A stretch of DNA of 25,538 nt from positions 1 to 25,538 of the forward strand of contig DATHET010000083.1 of NCBI GenBank assembly GCA_035490315.1. The letters run 5' to 3'. Below, piece after piece: positions 1 to 9,060 of this stretch. The translations under genes were made by a program, and so were the position numbers. Every line of letters begins with the position of its first letter. Positions within the stretch are counted from its first letter, which is position 1. Origin of the DNA: JADJQU01 sp035490315. Its GTDB lineage: Bacteria > Planctomycetota > UBA1135 > GCA-002686595. The notes beneath the pieces were generated by a model, which saw only the letters and a program-made list of their open reading frames with translations, did no database searches and was not told the origin of the DNA.

Positions 1-2
1 GC

Positions 3-1124
3 GGATCGGCGCGCACCATCTTCGAACAGAACTTGCTCGGCTACTCGTGCGCGCGCGTGTGCCCGGTCGAGGTGCTGTGCGTCGGCGACTGCGTCTACAA
101 CCGCATGGACCAGCCGCCGATCCAGATCGGCAAGCTGCAGCGCTACTCGACGGACAAGGCTTTCGAGAAGGGCACGCGCTACTTCGAAGCGGGTCGGGAT
201 TCGCAGCGCAGCGTGGCGTTGATCGGCGGCGGGCCAGCGAGCCTCGCCTGCGCCCACGAGCTGCGCCGCCTCGGACACCGCTGCACCATCTACGAGAAGC
301 GCTCCACGCTCGGCGGGCTGAACACCAGCGGGGTCGCTCCTTATAAAATGAAGGCCGACCGCAGCGCCGAAGAAGTCGAGTGGGTCCTGCGCATCGGCGG
401 CATCGAGGTCGAGACCGGCGTCGAGGTCGGCCGCGACATCACGCTGCACGAGCTCGAGCAGCGCTACCAGGCGGTTTTCTTCGGCGCGGGCCTGGGGAGC
501 GACACGCGACTCGAGATTCCCGGCGCGGACCTGCCCGGCATCCATGGCGCGGTCGATTGGATCGAACGCATGAAGCTCGGCCGCGTGGCGACGTCGAGCA
601 TCCGGGATTGCGTGGTCATCGGCGGCGGCAACACGGCGCTCGATGCTCTGCGCGAAGCCCGCGGACTCAGCGTGGCGCGAGTCACCATGGTCTACCGCGG
701 CAGCGAAGCGAAAATGAGCGGCTACCGCCATGAATGGAGCGCAGCGCAAGTCGAAGGCGCGCGCGCCGAGTGGCAGGCGATCCCGATTGCATTCGAAGGA
801 GCGGGCAGGGTCGAGCGTGTGCGCTGCCAGCGGCTCGACGACGCCAAACGCCCGATCGCCGGCAGCGAATTCACGCTCGCCGCCGACCTAGTCCTGGTCG
901 CGATCGGACAATCCAAGCTTGGCCAGGCCCTCGCGGAACTCTCTGGGATAGCAATCGACGCTGGACGCGTGGTCACCGACGAAACCGGCGCGACCGGCCG
1001 CAAGGGCTGGTTCGCCGGCGGCGATTGCGCGAACGGCGGCAAGGAAGTCGTCAACGCGGCAGCGGAAGGCAAGCGCGCCGCGCGCGCGATCGACGCTCAC
1101 CTTCGACGAGGCTCCCATGCCTGA
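3..1124 (+). CDS. preT: NAD(P)H-dependent dihydropyrimidine dehydrogenase, subunit PreT (5' end cut by window)
   Basis: This is the flavin and Fe-S electron-input subunit. It passes electrons from NAD(P)H to PreA, which reduces uracil or thymine to the 5,6-dihydro form in the cytoplasm. The frame is already open at base 3, so the TTG at 33 is an internal codon and the true start lies upstream. The visible protein opens inside the N-terminal Fe-S domain with CARVCPVEVLCVGDC, followed 16 residues after the last Cys by a Gln (KLQRY). That matches the spacing of Cys130, Cys136, Cys140 and Gln156 in mammalian dihydropyrimidine dehydrogenase. An FAD-binding IGGGPASLACAHEL motif and an NAD(P)H-binding VIGGGNTALDALREA motif follow, then a C-terminal FAGGDCANGGKEVVNAAAEG segment. 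The end overlaps preA by 8 bases, so the two subunits are probably translationally coupled. Glutamate synthase small subunit is the main look-alike, but the preA neighbour decides the assignment. Confidence 0.93.
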   Translation, partial: GSARTIFEQNLLGYSCARVCPVEVLCVGDCVYNRMDQPPIQIGKLQRYSTDKAFEKGTRYFEAGRDSQRSVALIGGGPASLACAHELRRLGHRCTIYEKRSTLGGLNTSGVAPYKMKADRSAEEVEWVLRIGGIEVETGVEVGRDITLHELEQRYQAVFFGAGLGSDTRLEIPGADLPGIHGAVDWIERMKLGRVATSSIRDCVVIGGGNTALDALREARGLSVARVTMVYRGSEAKMSGYRHEWSAAQVEGARAEWQAIPIAFEGAGRVERVRCQRLDDAKRPIAGSEFTLAADLVLVAIGQSKLGQALAELSGIAIDAGRVVTDETGATGRKGWFAGGDCANGGKEVVNAAAEGKRAARAIDAHLRRGSHA

Positions 1125-2388
1125 TCTGTCGACGAGCTGCGCGGGGATCACCTCGCCCAATCCCTTCTGGCTCGCCTCGGCGCCGCCGGCCAATTCCGGA
1201 GCGCAGGTCCAGCGCGCCTTCGACCTCGGCTGGGGCGGAGCGGTGTGGAAGACGCTGGGCACGCCGATCCAGAACGTCTCGAGCCGCTTCGGCTCGACGA
1301 AGATCCGCGGCGTGCAGGCCGCGGGCTTCAACAACATCGAGCTGATCACCGATCGCACGCTCGCGGTCAATCTGCGCGAGATCTACGAGACCAAGAAGAA
1401 GTACCCGAAGCATGCGCTGGTCGTTTCGCTGATGGTCGAGACGCGCGACGAATGGCGCGAGATCATCAAGCAATCGATCGACGCGGGCGCCGACGGCATC
1501 GAATTGAATTTCGGCTGTCCCCACGGCATGTGCGAGCGCGGTATGGGCTCGGCGGTCGGCCAGGAGCCGCGCATCAACGAGCGGATCACTGCCTGGGCCG
1601 CCGAATTCTCGACCGTCCCGGTGCTCGTCAAGCTCACGCCCAACGTCTCGGACATCCTGCCCCACGGCCACGCGGCGAAACGCGGCGGAGCGAACGGCGT
1701 CAGCCTGATCAACACGATCAAGAGCATCATCGGCGTCGACATCGATCGCATGGTCCTCGAGCCGCGCGTCGGCGCGCTCTCGACCAACGGCGGCTACTGC
1801 GGCGCCGCGGTCAAGCCGATCGCCCTGCACATGGTCGCCGCCCTCGCTCGCGACAAGGACTTCGGGCTTCCGATCAGCGGCATCGGCGGGATCTCGAACT
1901 GGCGCGACGCGGTCGAGTTCTTCCTGCTCGGCGCGAGCTCCGTGCAAGTCTGCACCGAAGTCATGCTGCGCGGCTTCCGCATCGTCGAGGACATGAACGA
2001 AGGTCTCACCGAGTACATGCGCACCCACGGCTTCGCGACCATGGACGCGATGATCGGCAAGGCGATCCCGAGCTTCTCCGAGTGGGGCGACCTCGACCTC
2101 AACTACGAGACGGTCGCGAAAATTCACGCCGACAAGTGCATCGGCTGTCAACTGTGCATGGTCGTGTGCGACGATGCCGCGCACCAGTGCATCCACCCCG
2201 ATCCGGGCGGCTCGCGCGTTCCGCTCATCGACGAAGCGGAATGCGTCGGCTGCAATCTGTGCCAGATCGTCTGCCCGGTGGAGGGCTGCATCGACATGGT
2301 CGAGGTCGACAACGGCTTCGAGCCCGCCACCTGGAACGAGCACGTGAACGAAGGCAAGGTCCTGCGGCCCAAGAAGGGCGCGCACTGA
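1117..2388 (+). CDS. preA: NAD(P)H-dependent dihydropyrimidine dehydrogenase, catalytic subunit PreA
   Basis: This FMN subunit reduces the pyrimidine ring. It has 423 residues. The first ~310 form a dihydroorotate-dehydrogenase-like TIM barrel starting with ITSPNPFWLASAPPANSG. The catalytic motif NFGCPHGMCERGMG puts the proton-donor Cys at residue 134 and a substrate Asn at 131, equivalent to Cys671 and Asn668 of mammalian DPD. The Ser just before the Cys in mammals is Gly here, which I recall as common in bacterial PreA. SLINTIK carries the second substrate Asn/Thr pair. The C-terminal ferredoxin-like part holds two complete CxxCxxCxxxC clusters (Cys 341/344/347/351 and 376/379/382/386) that receive electrons from PreT. 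The ATG lies inside the end of preT, with GAGG five bases upstream. The beta-ureidopropionase gene starts nine bases after the stop. Confidence 0.95.
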   Translation: MPDLSTSCAGITSPNPFWLASAPPANSGAQVQRAFDLGWGGAVWKTLGTPIQNVSSRFGSTKIRGVQAAGFNNIELITDRTLAVNLREIYETKKKYPKHALVVSLMVETRDEWREIIKQSIDAGADGIELNFGCPHGMCERGMGSAVGQEPRINERITAWAAEFSTVPVLVKLTPNVSDILPHGHAAKRGGANGVSLINTIKSIIGVDIDRMVLEPRVGALSTNGGYCGAAVKPIALHMVAALARDKDFGLPISGIGGISNWRDAVEFFLLGASSVQVCTEVMLRGFRIVEDMNEGLTEYMRTHGFATMDAMIGKAIPSFSEWGDLDLNYETVAKIHADKCIGCQLCMVVCDDAAHQCIHPDPGGSRVPLIDEAECVGCNLCQIVCPVEGCIDMVEVDNGFEPATWNEHVNEGKVLRPKKGAH

Positions 2389-2397
2389 GGTTCATCC

Positions 2398-3264
<867 letters not shown>

Positions 3265-3274
3265 AAAAACTTCC

Positions 3275-4726
3275 ATGTCCAACTCCCTCCTTGTTAAAGG
3301 TGGAACCGTCGTCACGGCCGAGGGCGAGGCCCGGGCCGACGTCCACGTCGAAGGCGAGCGGGTCAAGGCCGTCGGGCCGGAGCTGAAGGTCTCCGGCGCG
3401 CGCGTCATCGATGCGAGCGGCGCCTACGTGATGCCGGGCGGAATCGATCCGCACACGCACATGCAGCTGCCCTTCATGGGCACCGTGGCCTCGGAGGATT
3501 TCTTCACCGGGACGAGCGCCGCGGCCGCCGGCGGGACGACGATGATCATCGACTTCGTCATCCCGAATCCGAAGCAGCGCCTGCTCGATGCCTACAAGGC
3601 ATGGCGTGGCTGGGCGGAGAAATCAGCCGCGGACTATTCCTTCCACGTCGCCGTGACCTGGTGGGACCAGAGCGTGTCCGACGACATGGGCACGCTCGCG
3701 CGCGACCACGGAGTGAACAGCTTCAAGCACTTCATGGCCTACAAGAACGCGATCATGGCCGACGACGAGATCCTCGTCTCGAGCTTCATGCGCGCGCGCG
3801 AGCTCGGCGCCCTGTGCACGGTGCACGCGGAAAACGGCGAGCTGGTCTATCGCCTGCAGCAGGAAGTCTTCGATCGCGGCATCACCGGACCCGAGGGACA
3901 TCCGCTCTCGCGCCCGCCCGAAGTCGAAGGCGAAGCCGCCAACCGCGCGCTGCGCATCGCGGAAGTCCTCGGCGTGCCGCTCTACGTCGTGCACACCTCG
4001 TGCATCGATGCACTCGACGCGGTGACCCGCGCTCGCCTCGAAGGCCAGCGCGTGTTCGCGGAAGTCCTCTCACAACACCTGGTGATCGACGATTCGGTCT
4101 ACCGCGATCCGGATTGGAATCGCGCCGCGCACCACGTGATGAGCCCGCCCTTCCGCTCGCGCGAGCACCAGGCGGCGCTTTGGCGCGGACTGCAGGCCGG
4201 CATGCTGCAGACCACGGCCACGGACCACTGCTGCTTCTGCACGCCGCAGAAACGCGCCGGCGCCGACGATTTCCGCAAGATCCCGAACGGCACCGGAGGC
4301 GTCGAGGATCGCATGGGCGTGCTCTGGCACCACGGCGTGCGGACAGGGCGTCTCACGCCGAGCGAGTTCGTCGCGGTCACCTCCACGAACGCGGCCAAGA
4401 TCTTCAACATCTTCCCGAGGAAGGGCACGATCGCGCCGGGAAGCGACGCGGACATCGTCGTCTGGGATCCGAAGAAGTCGCGCACGATCTCGGTCAAGAC
4501 GCACCACCAGCGGATCGACTTCAACATCTACGAAGGCATGGGCGTGACCGGCAACGCGGCCTTGACCATGAGCCGCGGGAAAGTGCTCTGGGAGAACGAC
4601 AAGCTCACCACGACGGAGGGCTGGGGCAAGTACGTCGATCGCCCCTGCAACGCGCCGTTCTGGGATGCGCAGCGGATCCGCAACCGCGTCGCCGAGGCCA
4701 CGAGGGTCGAGCGCAAACCCGCTTGA
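3275..4726 (+). CDS. hydA: Dihydropyrimidinase (D-hydantoinase family)
   Basis: It opens the ring of dihydrouracil or dihydrothymine to N-carbamoyl-beta-amino acid, the second step of the pathway. The protein has 483 residues, the usual length for the family, and the cyclic amidohydrolase fold. All residues of the binuclear zinc site can be placed: His60 and His62 in GGIDPHTHMQ, the carbamylated Lys157 in KHFMAYKNAI, His184 in CTVHAENGE, His240 in YVVHTSC and Asp317 in TATDHCCF. The NGTGGVEDRM loop is typical of dihydropyrimidinases and hydantoinases, and argues against allantoinase or dihydroorotase. The gene order places ring opening after carbamoyl hydrolysis, which does not matter for function in an operon. 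The start ATG is ten bases after the previous stop and lacks a clear Shine-Dalgarno sequence. The next gene begins 13 bases after this stop. Confidence 0.92.
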   Translation: MSNSLLVKGGTVVTAEGEARADVHVEGERVKAVGPELKVSGARVIDASGAYVMPGGIDPHTHMQLPFMGTVASEDFFTGTSAAAAGGTTMIIDFVIPNPKQRLLDAYKAWRGWAEKSAADYSFHVAVTWWDQSVSDDMGTLARDHGVNSFKHFMAYKNAIMADDEILVSSFMRARELGALCTVHAENGELVYRLQQEVFDRGITGPEGHPLSRPPEVEGEAANRALRIAEVLGVPLYVVHTSCIDALDAVTRARLEGQRVFAEVLSQHLVIDDSVYRDPDWNRAAHHVMSPPFRSREHQAALWRGLQAGMLQTTATDHCCFCTPQKRAGADDFRKIPNGTGGVEDRMGVLWHHGVRTGRLTPSEFVAVTSTNAAKIFNIFPRKGTIAPGSDADIVVWDPKKSRTISVKTHHQRIDFNIYEGMGVTGNAALTMSRGKVLWENDKLTTTEGWGKYVDRPCNAPFWDAQRIRNRVAEATRVERKPA

Positions 4727-4727
4727 C

Positions 4728-4732
4728 GAGGA
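4728..4732 (+). promoter_or_regulatory. Ribosome binding site of mmsA
   Basis: GAGGA lies seven bases before the ATG at 4740. It fixes that ATG as the start rather than the in-frame TTG at 4665, which would run deep into the end of the dihydropyrimidinase gene and add residues without homology to the aldehyde dehydrogenase family. Confidence 0.7.
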
Positions 4733-4739
4733 CAGCACG

Positions 4740-6233
4740 ATGATTCCCGCTTTCAGCGCCAGGAGCTACGAGTTCAAGACCTTCGTCCCGGCTCGCAATT
4801 TCATCGGCGGCGAGTGGCGCGACCCGCTGACTTCGAAAGCGACGCTGCCCGTCATGAACCCGCGCTTCGGCAAGCCGATCAGCCATGTCGTGATGAGCGC
4901 CGCCGACGACGTCGCTGCTGCAGTCGAAGCGGGCAGCGCGGCCTTCCAGTCCTGGCGCAAGTGGCCGGTGCGCGACCGCGCCCAGGTGTTCCACAAGCTG
5001 CGCGAGCTGATGCACGCGAACCTCGCGGAGCTCTCGTGGCTCGTCAGCCACGAGAACGGCAAGCTCTACTCCGAAGCCGAAGCCGAGGTGCTCAAGGCGG
5101 TCGAGTGCATCGAGTACGGCTGCTCGCTGCCCAACGAAGCCGACGGCGGCAAGCTCGAAGTCAGCCGCGGAGTCACCTGCGAAACGGTCTACGAGCCGCT
5201 CGGCGTGGTCGCGGGCGTCGTGCCGTTCAATTTTCCAATGATGGTGCCGATGTGGATGATCCCCCAGGCGCTTGCCGGCGGAAATGCCTTCATCCTCAAG
5301 CCCAGCGAGCGTGTGCCCCTGTCGTCGCTGCGACTCGCGCAGCTGCTCGGCGACGCCGGTTTGCCCGCGGGCGTTTTCAATCTGGTCCAGGGCGGGCGCG
5401 AAGTCGTCGAAGCCCTCTGCGATCACCCGATGATCAAGGCCTTCGGCTTCGTCGGCTCGACGCGCGTCGCCAAGGCGAGCTACGCCCGCGCCACGGCCTC
5501 GGGCAAGCGCGCTCTGTGCCTCGGCGGTGCGAAGAATCACCTGATCGTCGTGCCCGACGCCGACGTCGGCGTCACGGTCGAGAACATCGTCGCCTCGTTC
5601 ACGGGCTGCGCGGGCCAGCGCTGCATGGCCGCGTCGGTGCTCGTCGCCGTCGGCGACGTCGAGCACATCATCAAGGAAGTCAAGCAGCGCGCCGCCGCCC
5701 TGGTCGTCGGCAAGGACGTCGGCCCGGTCACGACGCAGGCGAGCGTCGAGCGCATCGAGGGCTACATCGACAGCGCGGCGAAGAGCGGCGGCAAGGTCTC
5801 GCTCGACGGACGCGGCGCGAAAGGCGGCGAAGCGGGCGGCTACTGGGTCGGCCCGACGATCCTCGACGACATGACGCCGGACATGCCGGCAGCTCGCGAA
5901 GAGATCTTCGGGCCCGTCTTGACGATCGTCCGAGTGCCCACGCTGGAGCGCGCGATCGAGATCCAGAATTCGAGCCCTTACGGAAACGCGTCGAGCGTCT
6001 ACACGACCAGCGGTGCCGTCGCTCAACGCGTCATGGAGGGCGTCGAGGCCGGCATGTGCGGCGTCAACGTCGGCGTGCCGGTCCCGCGCGAGCCCTTCGG
6101 CTTCGGCGGCTGGAACGACTCGCTCTTCGGCCACGGCAATATGACCGGCTGGGACGGATTCCGCTTCTGGACGCGCCAGCGCAAGATCACATCGAAGTGG
6201 GCGCTGCAGAAAGACCGGAACTGGATGAGCTGA
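4740..6233 (+). CDS. mmsA: CoA-acylating methylmalonate-semialdehyde / malonate-semialdehyde dehydrogenase
   Basis: It oxidises methylmalonate semialdehyde to propionyl-CoA, or malonate semialdehyde to acetyl-CoA, with NAD+ and CoA and loss of CO2. This is the last step of both thymine and uracil breakdown through beta-amino acids. The 497 residues cover one full aldehyde dehydrogenase. The VPFNFPMMVPMWMIPQALA segment is diagnostic for MMSDH. The catalytic Cys is residue 295 in GCAGQRCMAAS. The usual ELGGK general-base Glu is absent: the segment reads LGGAKNHLIVVPDADV, as expected for the CoA-dependent MMSDH subfamily. The C-terminal VPVPREPFGFGGWNDSLFG segment is also typical. Valine and inositol catabolism use the same enzyme, but the upstream operon points to pyrimidines. 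The gene faces the minus-strand BNR-repeat gene with only 24 bases between the stops. Confidence 0.93.
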   Translation: MIPAFSARSYEFKTFVPARNFIGGEWRDPLTSKATLPVMNPRFGKPISHVVMSAADDVAAAVEAGSAAFQSWRKWPVRDRAQVFHKLRELMHANLAELSWLVSHENGKLYSEAEAEVLKAVECIEYGCSLPNEADGGKLEVSRGVTCETVYEPLGVVAGVVPFNFPMMVPMWMIPQALAGGNAFILKPSERVPLSSLRLAQLLGDAGLPAGVFNLVQGGREVVEALCDHPMIKAFGFVGSTRVAKASYARATASGKRALCLGGAKNHLIVVPDADVGVTVENIVASFTGCAGQRCMAASVLVAVGDVEHIIKEVKQRAAALVVGKDVGPVTTQASVERIEGYIDSAAKSGGKVSLDGRGAKGGEAGGYWVGPTILDDMTPDMPAAREEIFGPVLTIVRVPTLERAIEIQNSSPYGNASSVYTTSGAVAQRVMEGVEAGMCGVNVGVPVPREPFGFGGWNDSLFGHGNMTGWDGFRFWTRQRKITSKWALQKDRNWMS

Positions 6234-6248
6234 CGAGCCTGGCGCTCG
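6234..6248. terminator. Short hairpin between convergent mmsA and BNR-repeat genes
   Basis: CGAGC and GCTCG form a 5-bp GC-rich stem around a CTGGC loop, directly after the mmsA stop and just beyond the stop of the opposite gene. It could serve both strands. There is no U tract, so this is only a weak candidate. Confidence 0.3.
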
Positions 6249-6257
6249 CCCGCCGGA

Positions 6258-8210
6258 TCACGGACAGATCGAGAAGGTCATCCCGTTGGTGAGCCCGATG
6301 CCGAAGGAAGCAGCGACGTCGCGCGACCAGTACTGGGTCCAGACCTGCTGCCCCGCGATCAGCGCCGGATCGATTCCGCTGGCGATGCGCGCATTGAAGT
6401 CGAACGAGAGAGTTCCCGTGCAGGGAGGCGCGCCCAAGGCTCCCGCGATCTGTCCCGGAGTGCGCCGCGTCGGCGCGGTCACGCACAGGAATCCACCCTG
6501 GAACGGAGCACCGCCTGGACCGTTGACGCTGTAGAGCAACAACCCGACCTTGTTGGGCAAAACCTGAGCGGCCTTCAACAGGAATCCGCTCGCGACCGAC
6601 GCGCTCGGCAATCCGCTCGAGCTCATCGCCGGCAAGCAGCCCAGCGAATTCACTTTCGCCGTGCAATACGCGACGGTCTGGCACTGGCATTCGTCGGGAA
6701 TGCCATCGCCGTTGGAATCGACGCTCGCGCCCGACGAGATGTCGAGCGCATCCCCGACGCCGTTCTGATTGCAATCGCGATCGCCGAGGCGCATGTAGTA
6801 GACGTCCTGCTCGCCGTTGAACGTCGCGGAGAAGACGAGGTCGGCGCCGACACTGTCCGAGACCATGTCGTAGTAATCGCCGATCTTGGTCTGGTTCGGC
6901 CAGCCGATGTAGCTGTCCCAGACCGGTGTGATCGCCTGATTGGCCGACCAGGTGTTCCCGCCGTCGCTCGACGACGAGGTGAAAGTCTCGGACAGATTCA
7001 CCGCCGCGGTGTTGCGCGTGTCGTTCCACACCACGTCGATGCGGCCGTTGGGCGCGACCGACATGGTGCCGAACCACTGCCAGGCTCCATTGCCGAGCGG
7101 GTCGTCGTTCACGCGCACGGACGGACTCCAGCTCAGGCCGGCGTCGGTGCTGCGCGAGAAGCGCACGTCGAGCGGATCGGGTCCCGGAGGATCGACCGAG
7201 CAGAGCATGTACACGTTGCCCGCGGTGGGGCCGCTCGAGCGATCCGTCGCGATCCAGACCTGACCCAGCAGGCCGCCCGGATTCGGAGAGCCGGGGACGG
7301 AATAGAGCAGCGTGCCTCCAAGGCTCACCTGGCTCGTCAAGTCGAAGCTCGGCGGCACGGCCGAGTTGCGCGCATTGCTCGAGCGCGCCATCGCGAAGGT
7401 GGCGAAATTGTTCGCGCCCACTCCTCCGAGGAACAGCTTGCCGTCCGAAGTGACGTCGAGCGTGCCCCAGATGAAATCGCCGATGATCGGGACCGGCGCT
7501 TCGAACGAGACCGCCGCCGTGGTCGAGCGATTGAAGACGTTGTTGCCGCAGCAGCCGGCGAATCGGCTCCAGTAGCTGTAGATGTGCCCAGCGCCCTGGC
7601 TCGTCGTCGTGTCGACCGTCATCCAGGCCTTGTCGCCGCCGTACGAGTACACGGCGGGCAAGAACGTGACGCCGCCGTCGATCGACTTGAACACGTCGCA
7701 CTGGTACACGTTCGCGGGCGTGATCGTCACGCAGTTGTAGTAGAAGTTGCCGCTCGCGTCGGAGGCGAGCACGGGATCGGAGCGGAAGATGCCCGGATCG
7801 AGCACGCCGGGGAAGGTCCACGATCTGCCGCCGTCGGTCGAATAGCCTCGTCCCGCCTGGCGGAAGTTCGAAGTGACCGTGTCGAACTGGCGCCAGCCGA
7901 TCACGACGCGATTCGGATCGGTAGGATCGACCGCGATCGAGGGCTCGTTTCCCGCGTCGCCCGGAGTGTTCGCGCCATTGGGATCGACGTTCACCTGGTG
8001 GGCGATGAAGGGGCCGATGTGAATCGTGGCCCCAGGTTGTGAGCCGCCGAGAGCGCGAGCGGGAATGCCGGGAGGATCCTGGCGTCGCTCGCGATGGACC
8101 TGGACCGTGCCCGATTGCGGCGGCAGGAGCGACGGGAGCTGCTGCGCGGCCCAACCCGCCGACGCCGCTGCTGTGACCACGAGCCATTCGATCCAGGACT
8201 GCGTATGCAT
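6258..8210 (-). CDS. Secreted Asp-box/BNR-repeat protein with dockerin-like EF-hand segment and YCTAK C-terminal domain
   Basis: The 650-residue exported protein has no assigned enzyme function. A signal peptide covers about residues 1-22 (WLVVTAAASAGWAA). From about 85 to 470 the chain looks like a sialidase-type beta-propeller with Asp-box motifs such as STDGGRSW (124-131), SIDGGVTF (176-183), STDAGLSW and SSDGGNTW. NEPSIAVDPTDPNRVVIGW is the opening usually seen in such exo-sialidase-like propellers, but I could not identify sialidase catalytic Arg or Tyr residues. Residues 479-508 (DCNQNGVGDALD, then DSNGDGIPDECQ) form a dockerin-like calcium-binding pair. Residues 515-650 form the Cys-containing YCTAKVNSLGC domain also found on the protein at 18665-20656. 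The ATG at 8210 is chosen over longer in-frame options because it has a good ribosome binding site and starts the signal peptide. The gene sits between two halves of the pyrimidine pathway and faces the other way, so it is probably an unrelated insertion. Confidence 0.8.
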   Translation of the reverse strand: MHTQSWIEWLVVTAAASAGWAAQQLPSLLPPQSGTVQVHRERRQDPPGIPARALGGSQPGATIHIGPFIAHQVNVDPNGANTPGDAGNEPSIAVDPTDPNRVVIGWRQFDTVTSNFRQAGRGYSTDGGRSWTFPGVLDPGIFRSDPVLASDASGNFYYNCVTITPANVYQCDVFKSIDGGVTFLPAVYSYGGDKAWMTVDTTTSQGAGHIYSYWSRFAGCCGNNVFNRSTTAAVSFEAPVPIIGDFIWGTLDVTSDGKLFLGGVGANNFATFAMARSSNARNSAVPPSFDLTSQVSLGGTLLYSVPGSPNPGGLLGQVWIATDRSSGPTAGNVYMLCSVDPPGPDPLDVRFSRSTDAGLSWSPSVRVNDDPLGNGAWQWFGTMSVAPNGRIDVVWNDTRNTAAVNLSETFTSSSSDGGNTWSANQAITPVWDSYIGWPNQTKIGDYYDMVSDSVGADLVFSATFNGEQDVYYMRLGDRDCNQNGVGDALDISSGASVDSNGDGIPDECQCQTVAYCTAKVNSLGCLPAMSSSGLPSASVASGFLLKAAQVLPNKVGLLLYSVNGPGGAPFQGGFLCVTAPTRRTPGQIAGALGAPPCTGTLSFDFNARIASGIDPALIAGQQVWTQYWSRDVAASFGIGLTNGMTFSICP

Positions 8211-8218
8211 GTAGATCA

Positions 8219-8223
8219 CTCCC
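8219..8223 (-). promoter_or_regulatory. Ribosome binding site of the BNR-repeat gene
   Basis: On the minus strand GGGAG stands eight bases before the ATG at 8210. It supports that start over upstream in-frame codons reaching 8366. Confidence 0.7.
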
Positions 8224-8388
8224 GTGTTGCTTCGAGCGCGTGCAGACGAACGCTGCGACCGACTCGACGCAGGGGCTGCGCGACGGACGCGAAGCGTCGG
8301 CGCCAGCGAGAGCAATTGGAGCACGACCGCCTCAATGCGCAATGGTTCCTGGTGCCGCGGACGCAAGATGTGACACGATTCGAGGGCG

Positions 8389-8403
8389 CCCTTGGGTCAA
8401 GGG
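8389..8403. other. Perfect 6-bp inverted repeat upstream of the DUF433 gene
   Basis: CCCTTG and CAAGGG flank a three-base GGT loop in the 250-base region between the divergent BNR-repeat and DUF433 genes. DUF433 modules can be autoregulated, so an operator is possible. It could equally be a chance hairpin. No convincing -35/-10 pair was seen beside it. Confidence 0.25.
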
Positions 8404-8460
8404 GGAGCTGCTCGGTGGGCGCACCTTGCGCGCATGAGCGGAGTCGATAGGCTCGAATTC

Positions 8461-8697
8461 ATGGAAACCAAACTGACACGCATTACCGCCAATCCGAGAG
8501 TGTGCAGCGGCCAGCCCTGCGTGCGCGGTTTGCGCATTCCCGTCTCCGTGGTTCTTAAGCATCTCGCCGCGGGCAAGTCCGCGACGGAGGTCGTAGCGGA
8601 GTTCCCGGAGTTGGAGCTTGGTGACATCAGCGAGTGCTTGCTTTACGCATCATGGCTCGCCTCGGGTCGTACCATCGACCTTCCCAGCGCAGCGTGA
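8461..8697 (+). CDS. DUF433 domain antitoxin
   Basis: The 78-residue protein is close to the full length of the DUF433 family, a helix-turn-helix-like antitoxin usually paired with a DUF5615 PIN-like nuclease. The family signature is intact: RITANPRVCSGQPCVRGLRI, then PVSVVLKHLAAGKSATEVVA, then FPELELGDISECLLYASWLA. The protein would bind and neutralise its partner toxin and probably repress its own promoter (family knowledge, not shown here). The ATG at 8461 puts the domain at the very N-terminus. An in-frame ATG at 8434 would add nine residues and cannot be excluded, because neither start has a well-placed Shine-Dalgarno. The TGA overlaps the GTG of the following toxin remnant by four bases, the usual arrangement of these pairs. 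Confidence 0.85.
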   Translation: METKLTRITANPRVCSGQPCVRGLRIPVSVVLKHLAAGKSATEVVAEFPELELGDISECLLYASWLASGRTIDLPSAA

Positions 8698-9060
8698 AGT
8701 TACTGGCGGACGTCAAACATTCCGCCAAGCCTCGTCGCGGCATTGAACGCGAAGAACATCGAAACGGTGCGCGTGACGGAGTTTATGGACCCGCGCACAT
8801 CGGACTAGGAAGTTCTCGCCTTCGCGTGGCGCCTTCATGCGGTCCTGCTGACGCAAGATCAGGATTTCAGCTCACTTCTTGCCGCCTCCGGCGACGCAGG
8901 TCCATCTCTGATCAATCTGCGCGTCTCCTTCATCGACACGGATCGTCTTGCCCAAAGGATTGCAGCCGTTGTTCAGCAGGCATGTCAGGACCTGGAGGGA
9001 GGCGCCATCATCACTGTTGACGACGGAGGTGTCCGGGTCCATCGCTTGCCGATCGGCTGA
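8694..9060 (+). pseudogene. Broken DUF5615 PIN-like toxin (one frameshift, one in-frame stop)
   Basis: Reading from the GTG at 8694 gives MKLLADV, the normal start of a DUF5615 toxin. Frame then has to shift at the AAA of 8715-8717: removing one A continues as NIPPSLVAALNAKNIETVRV. This second frame runs on as TEFMDPRTSD, hits a TAG at 8806-8808, and resumes as EVLAFAWRLHAVLLTQDQDF, the conserved LxTxDxDF core of the family. It then reads SSLLAASGDAGPSLINLRV and continues to a TGA at 9058-9060. The total length of about 121 residues is right for the family. Two separate lesions make decay more likely than one sequencing error. Programmed frameshifting would not explain the stop. The toxin is inferred to be inactive while its antitoxin remains intact. 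Confidence 0.78.

Noticed and set aside
33..35. TTG at 33 as the start of preT
   Set aside because: The frame is open from base 3 and the codons before it continue the Fe-S domain, so the gene is cut by the window edge.
4605..6134. A 509-residue minus-strand open frame over mmsA
   Set aside because: The opposite strand encodes a full aldehyde dehydrogenase with its catalytic Cys, so this frame is a codon-bias shadow.
6258..8210. Calling the Asp-box protein a sialidase
   Set aside because: Asp boxes occur in many propellers, and I could not place the Arg triad, Tyr/Glu pair or Asp acid/base.
8694..8810. Programmed frameshifting in the DUF5615 toxin
   Set aside because: AAA alone is not a convincing slippery site, there is no evident stimulatory stem, and a separate in-frame TAG would still end translation.
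8634..9020. A 128-residue plus-strand open frame after the DUF433 gene
   Set aside because: Only its few residues after the GTG at 8694 match the toxin family. Beyond the AAA run it is the out-of-frame reading of the DUF5615 remnant.
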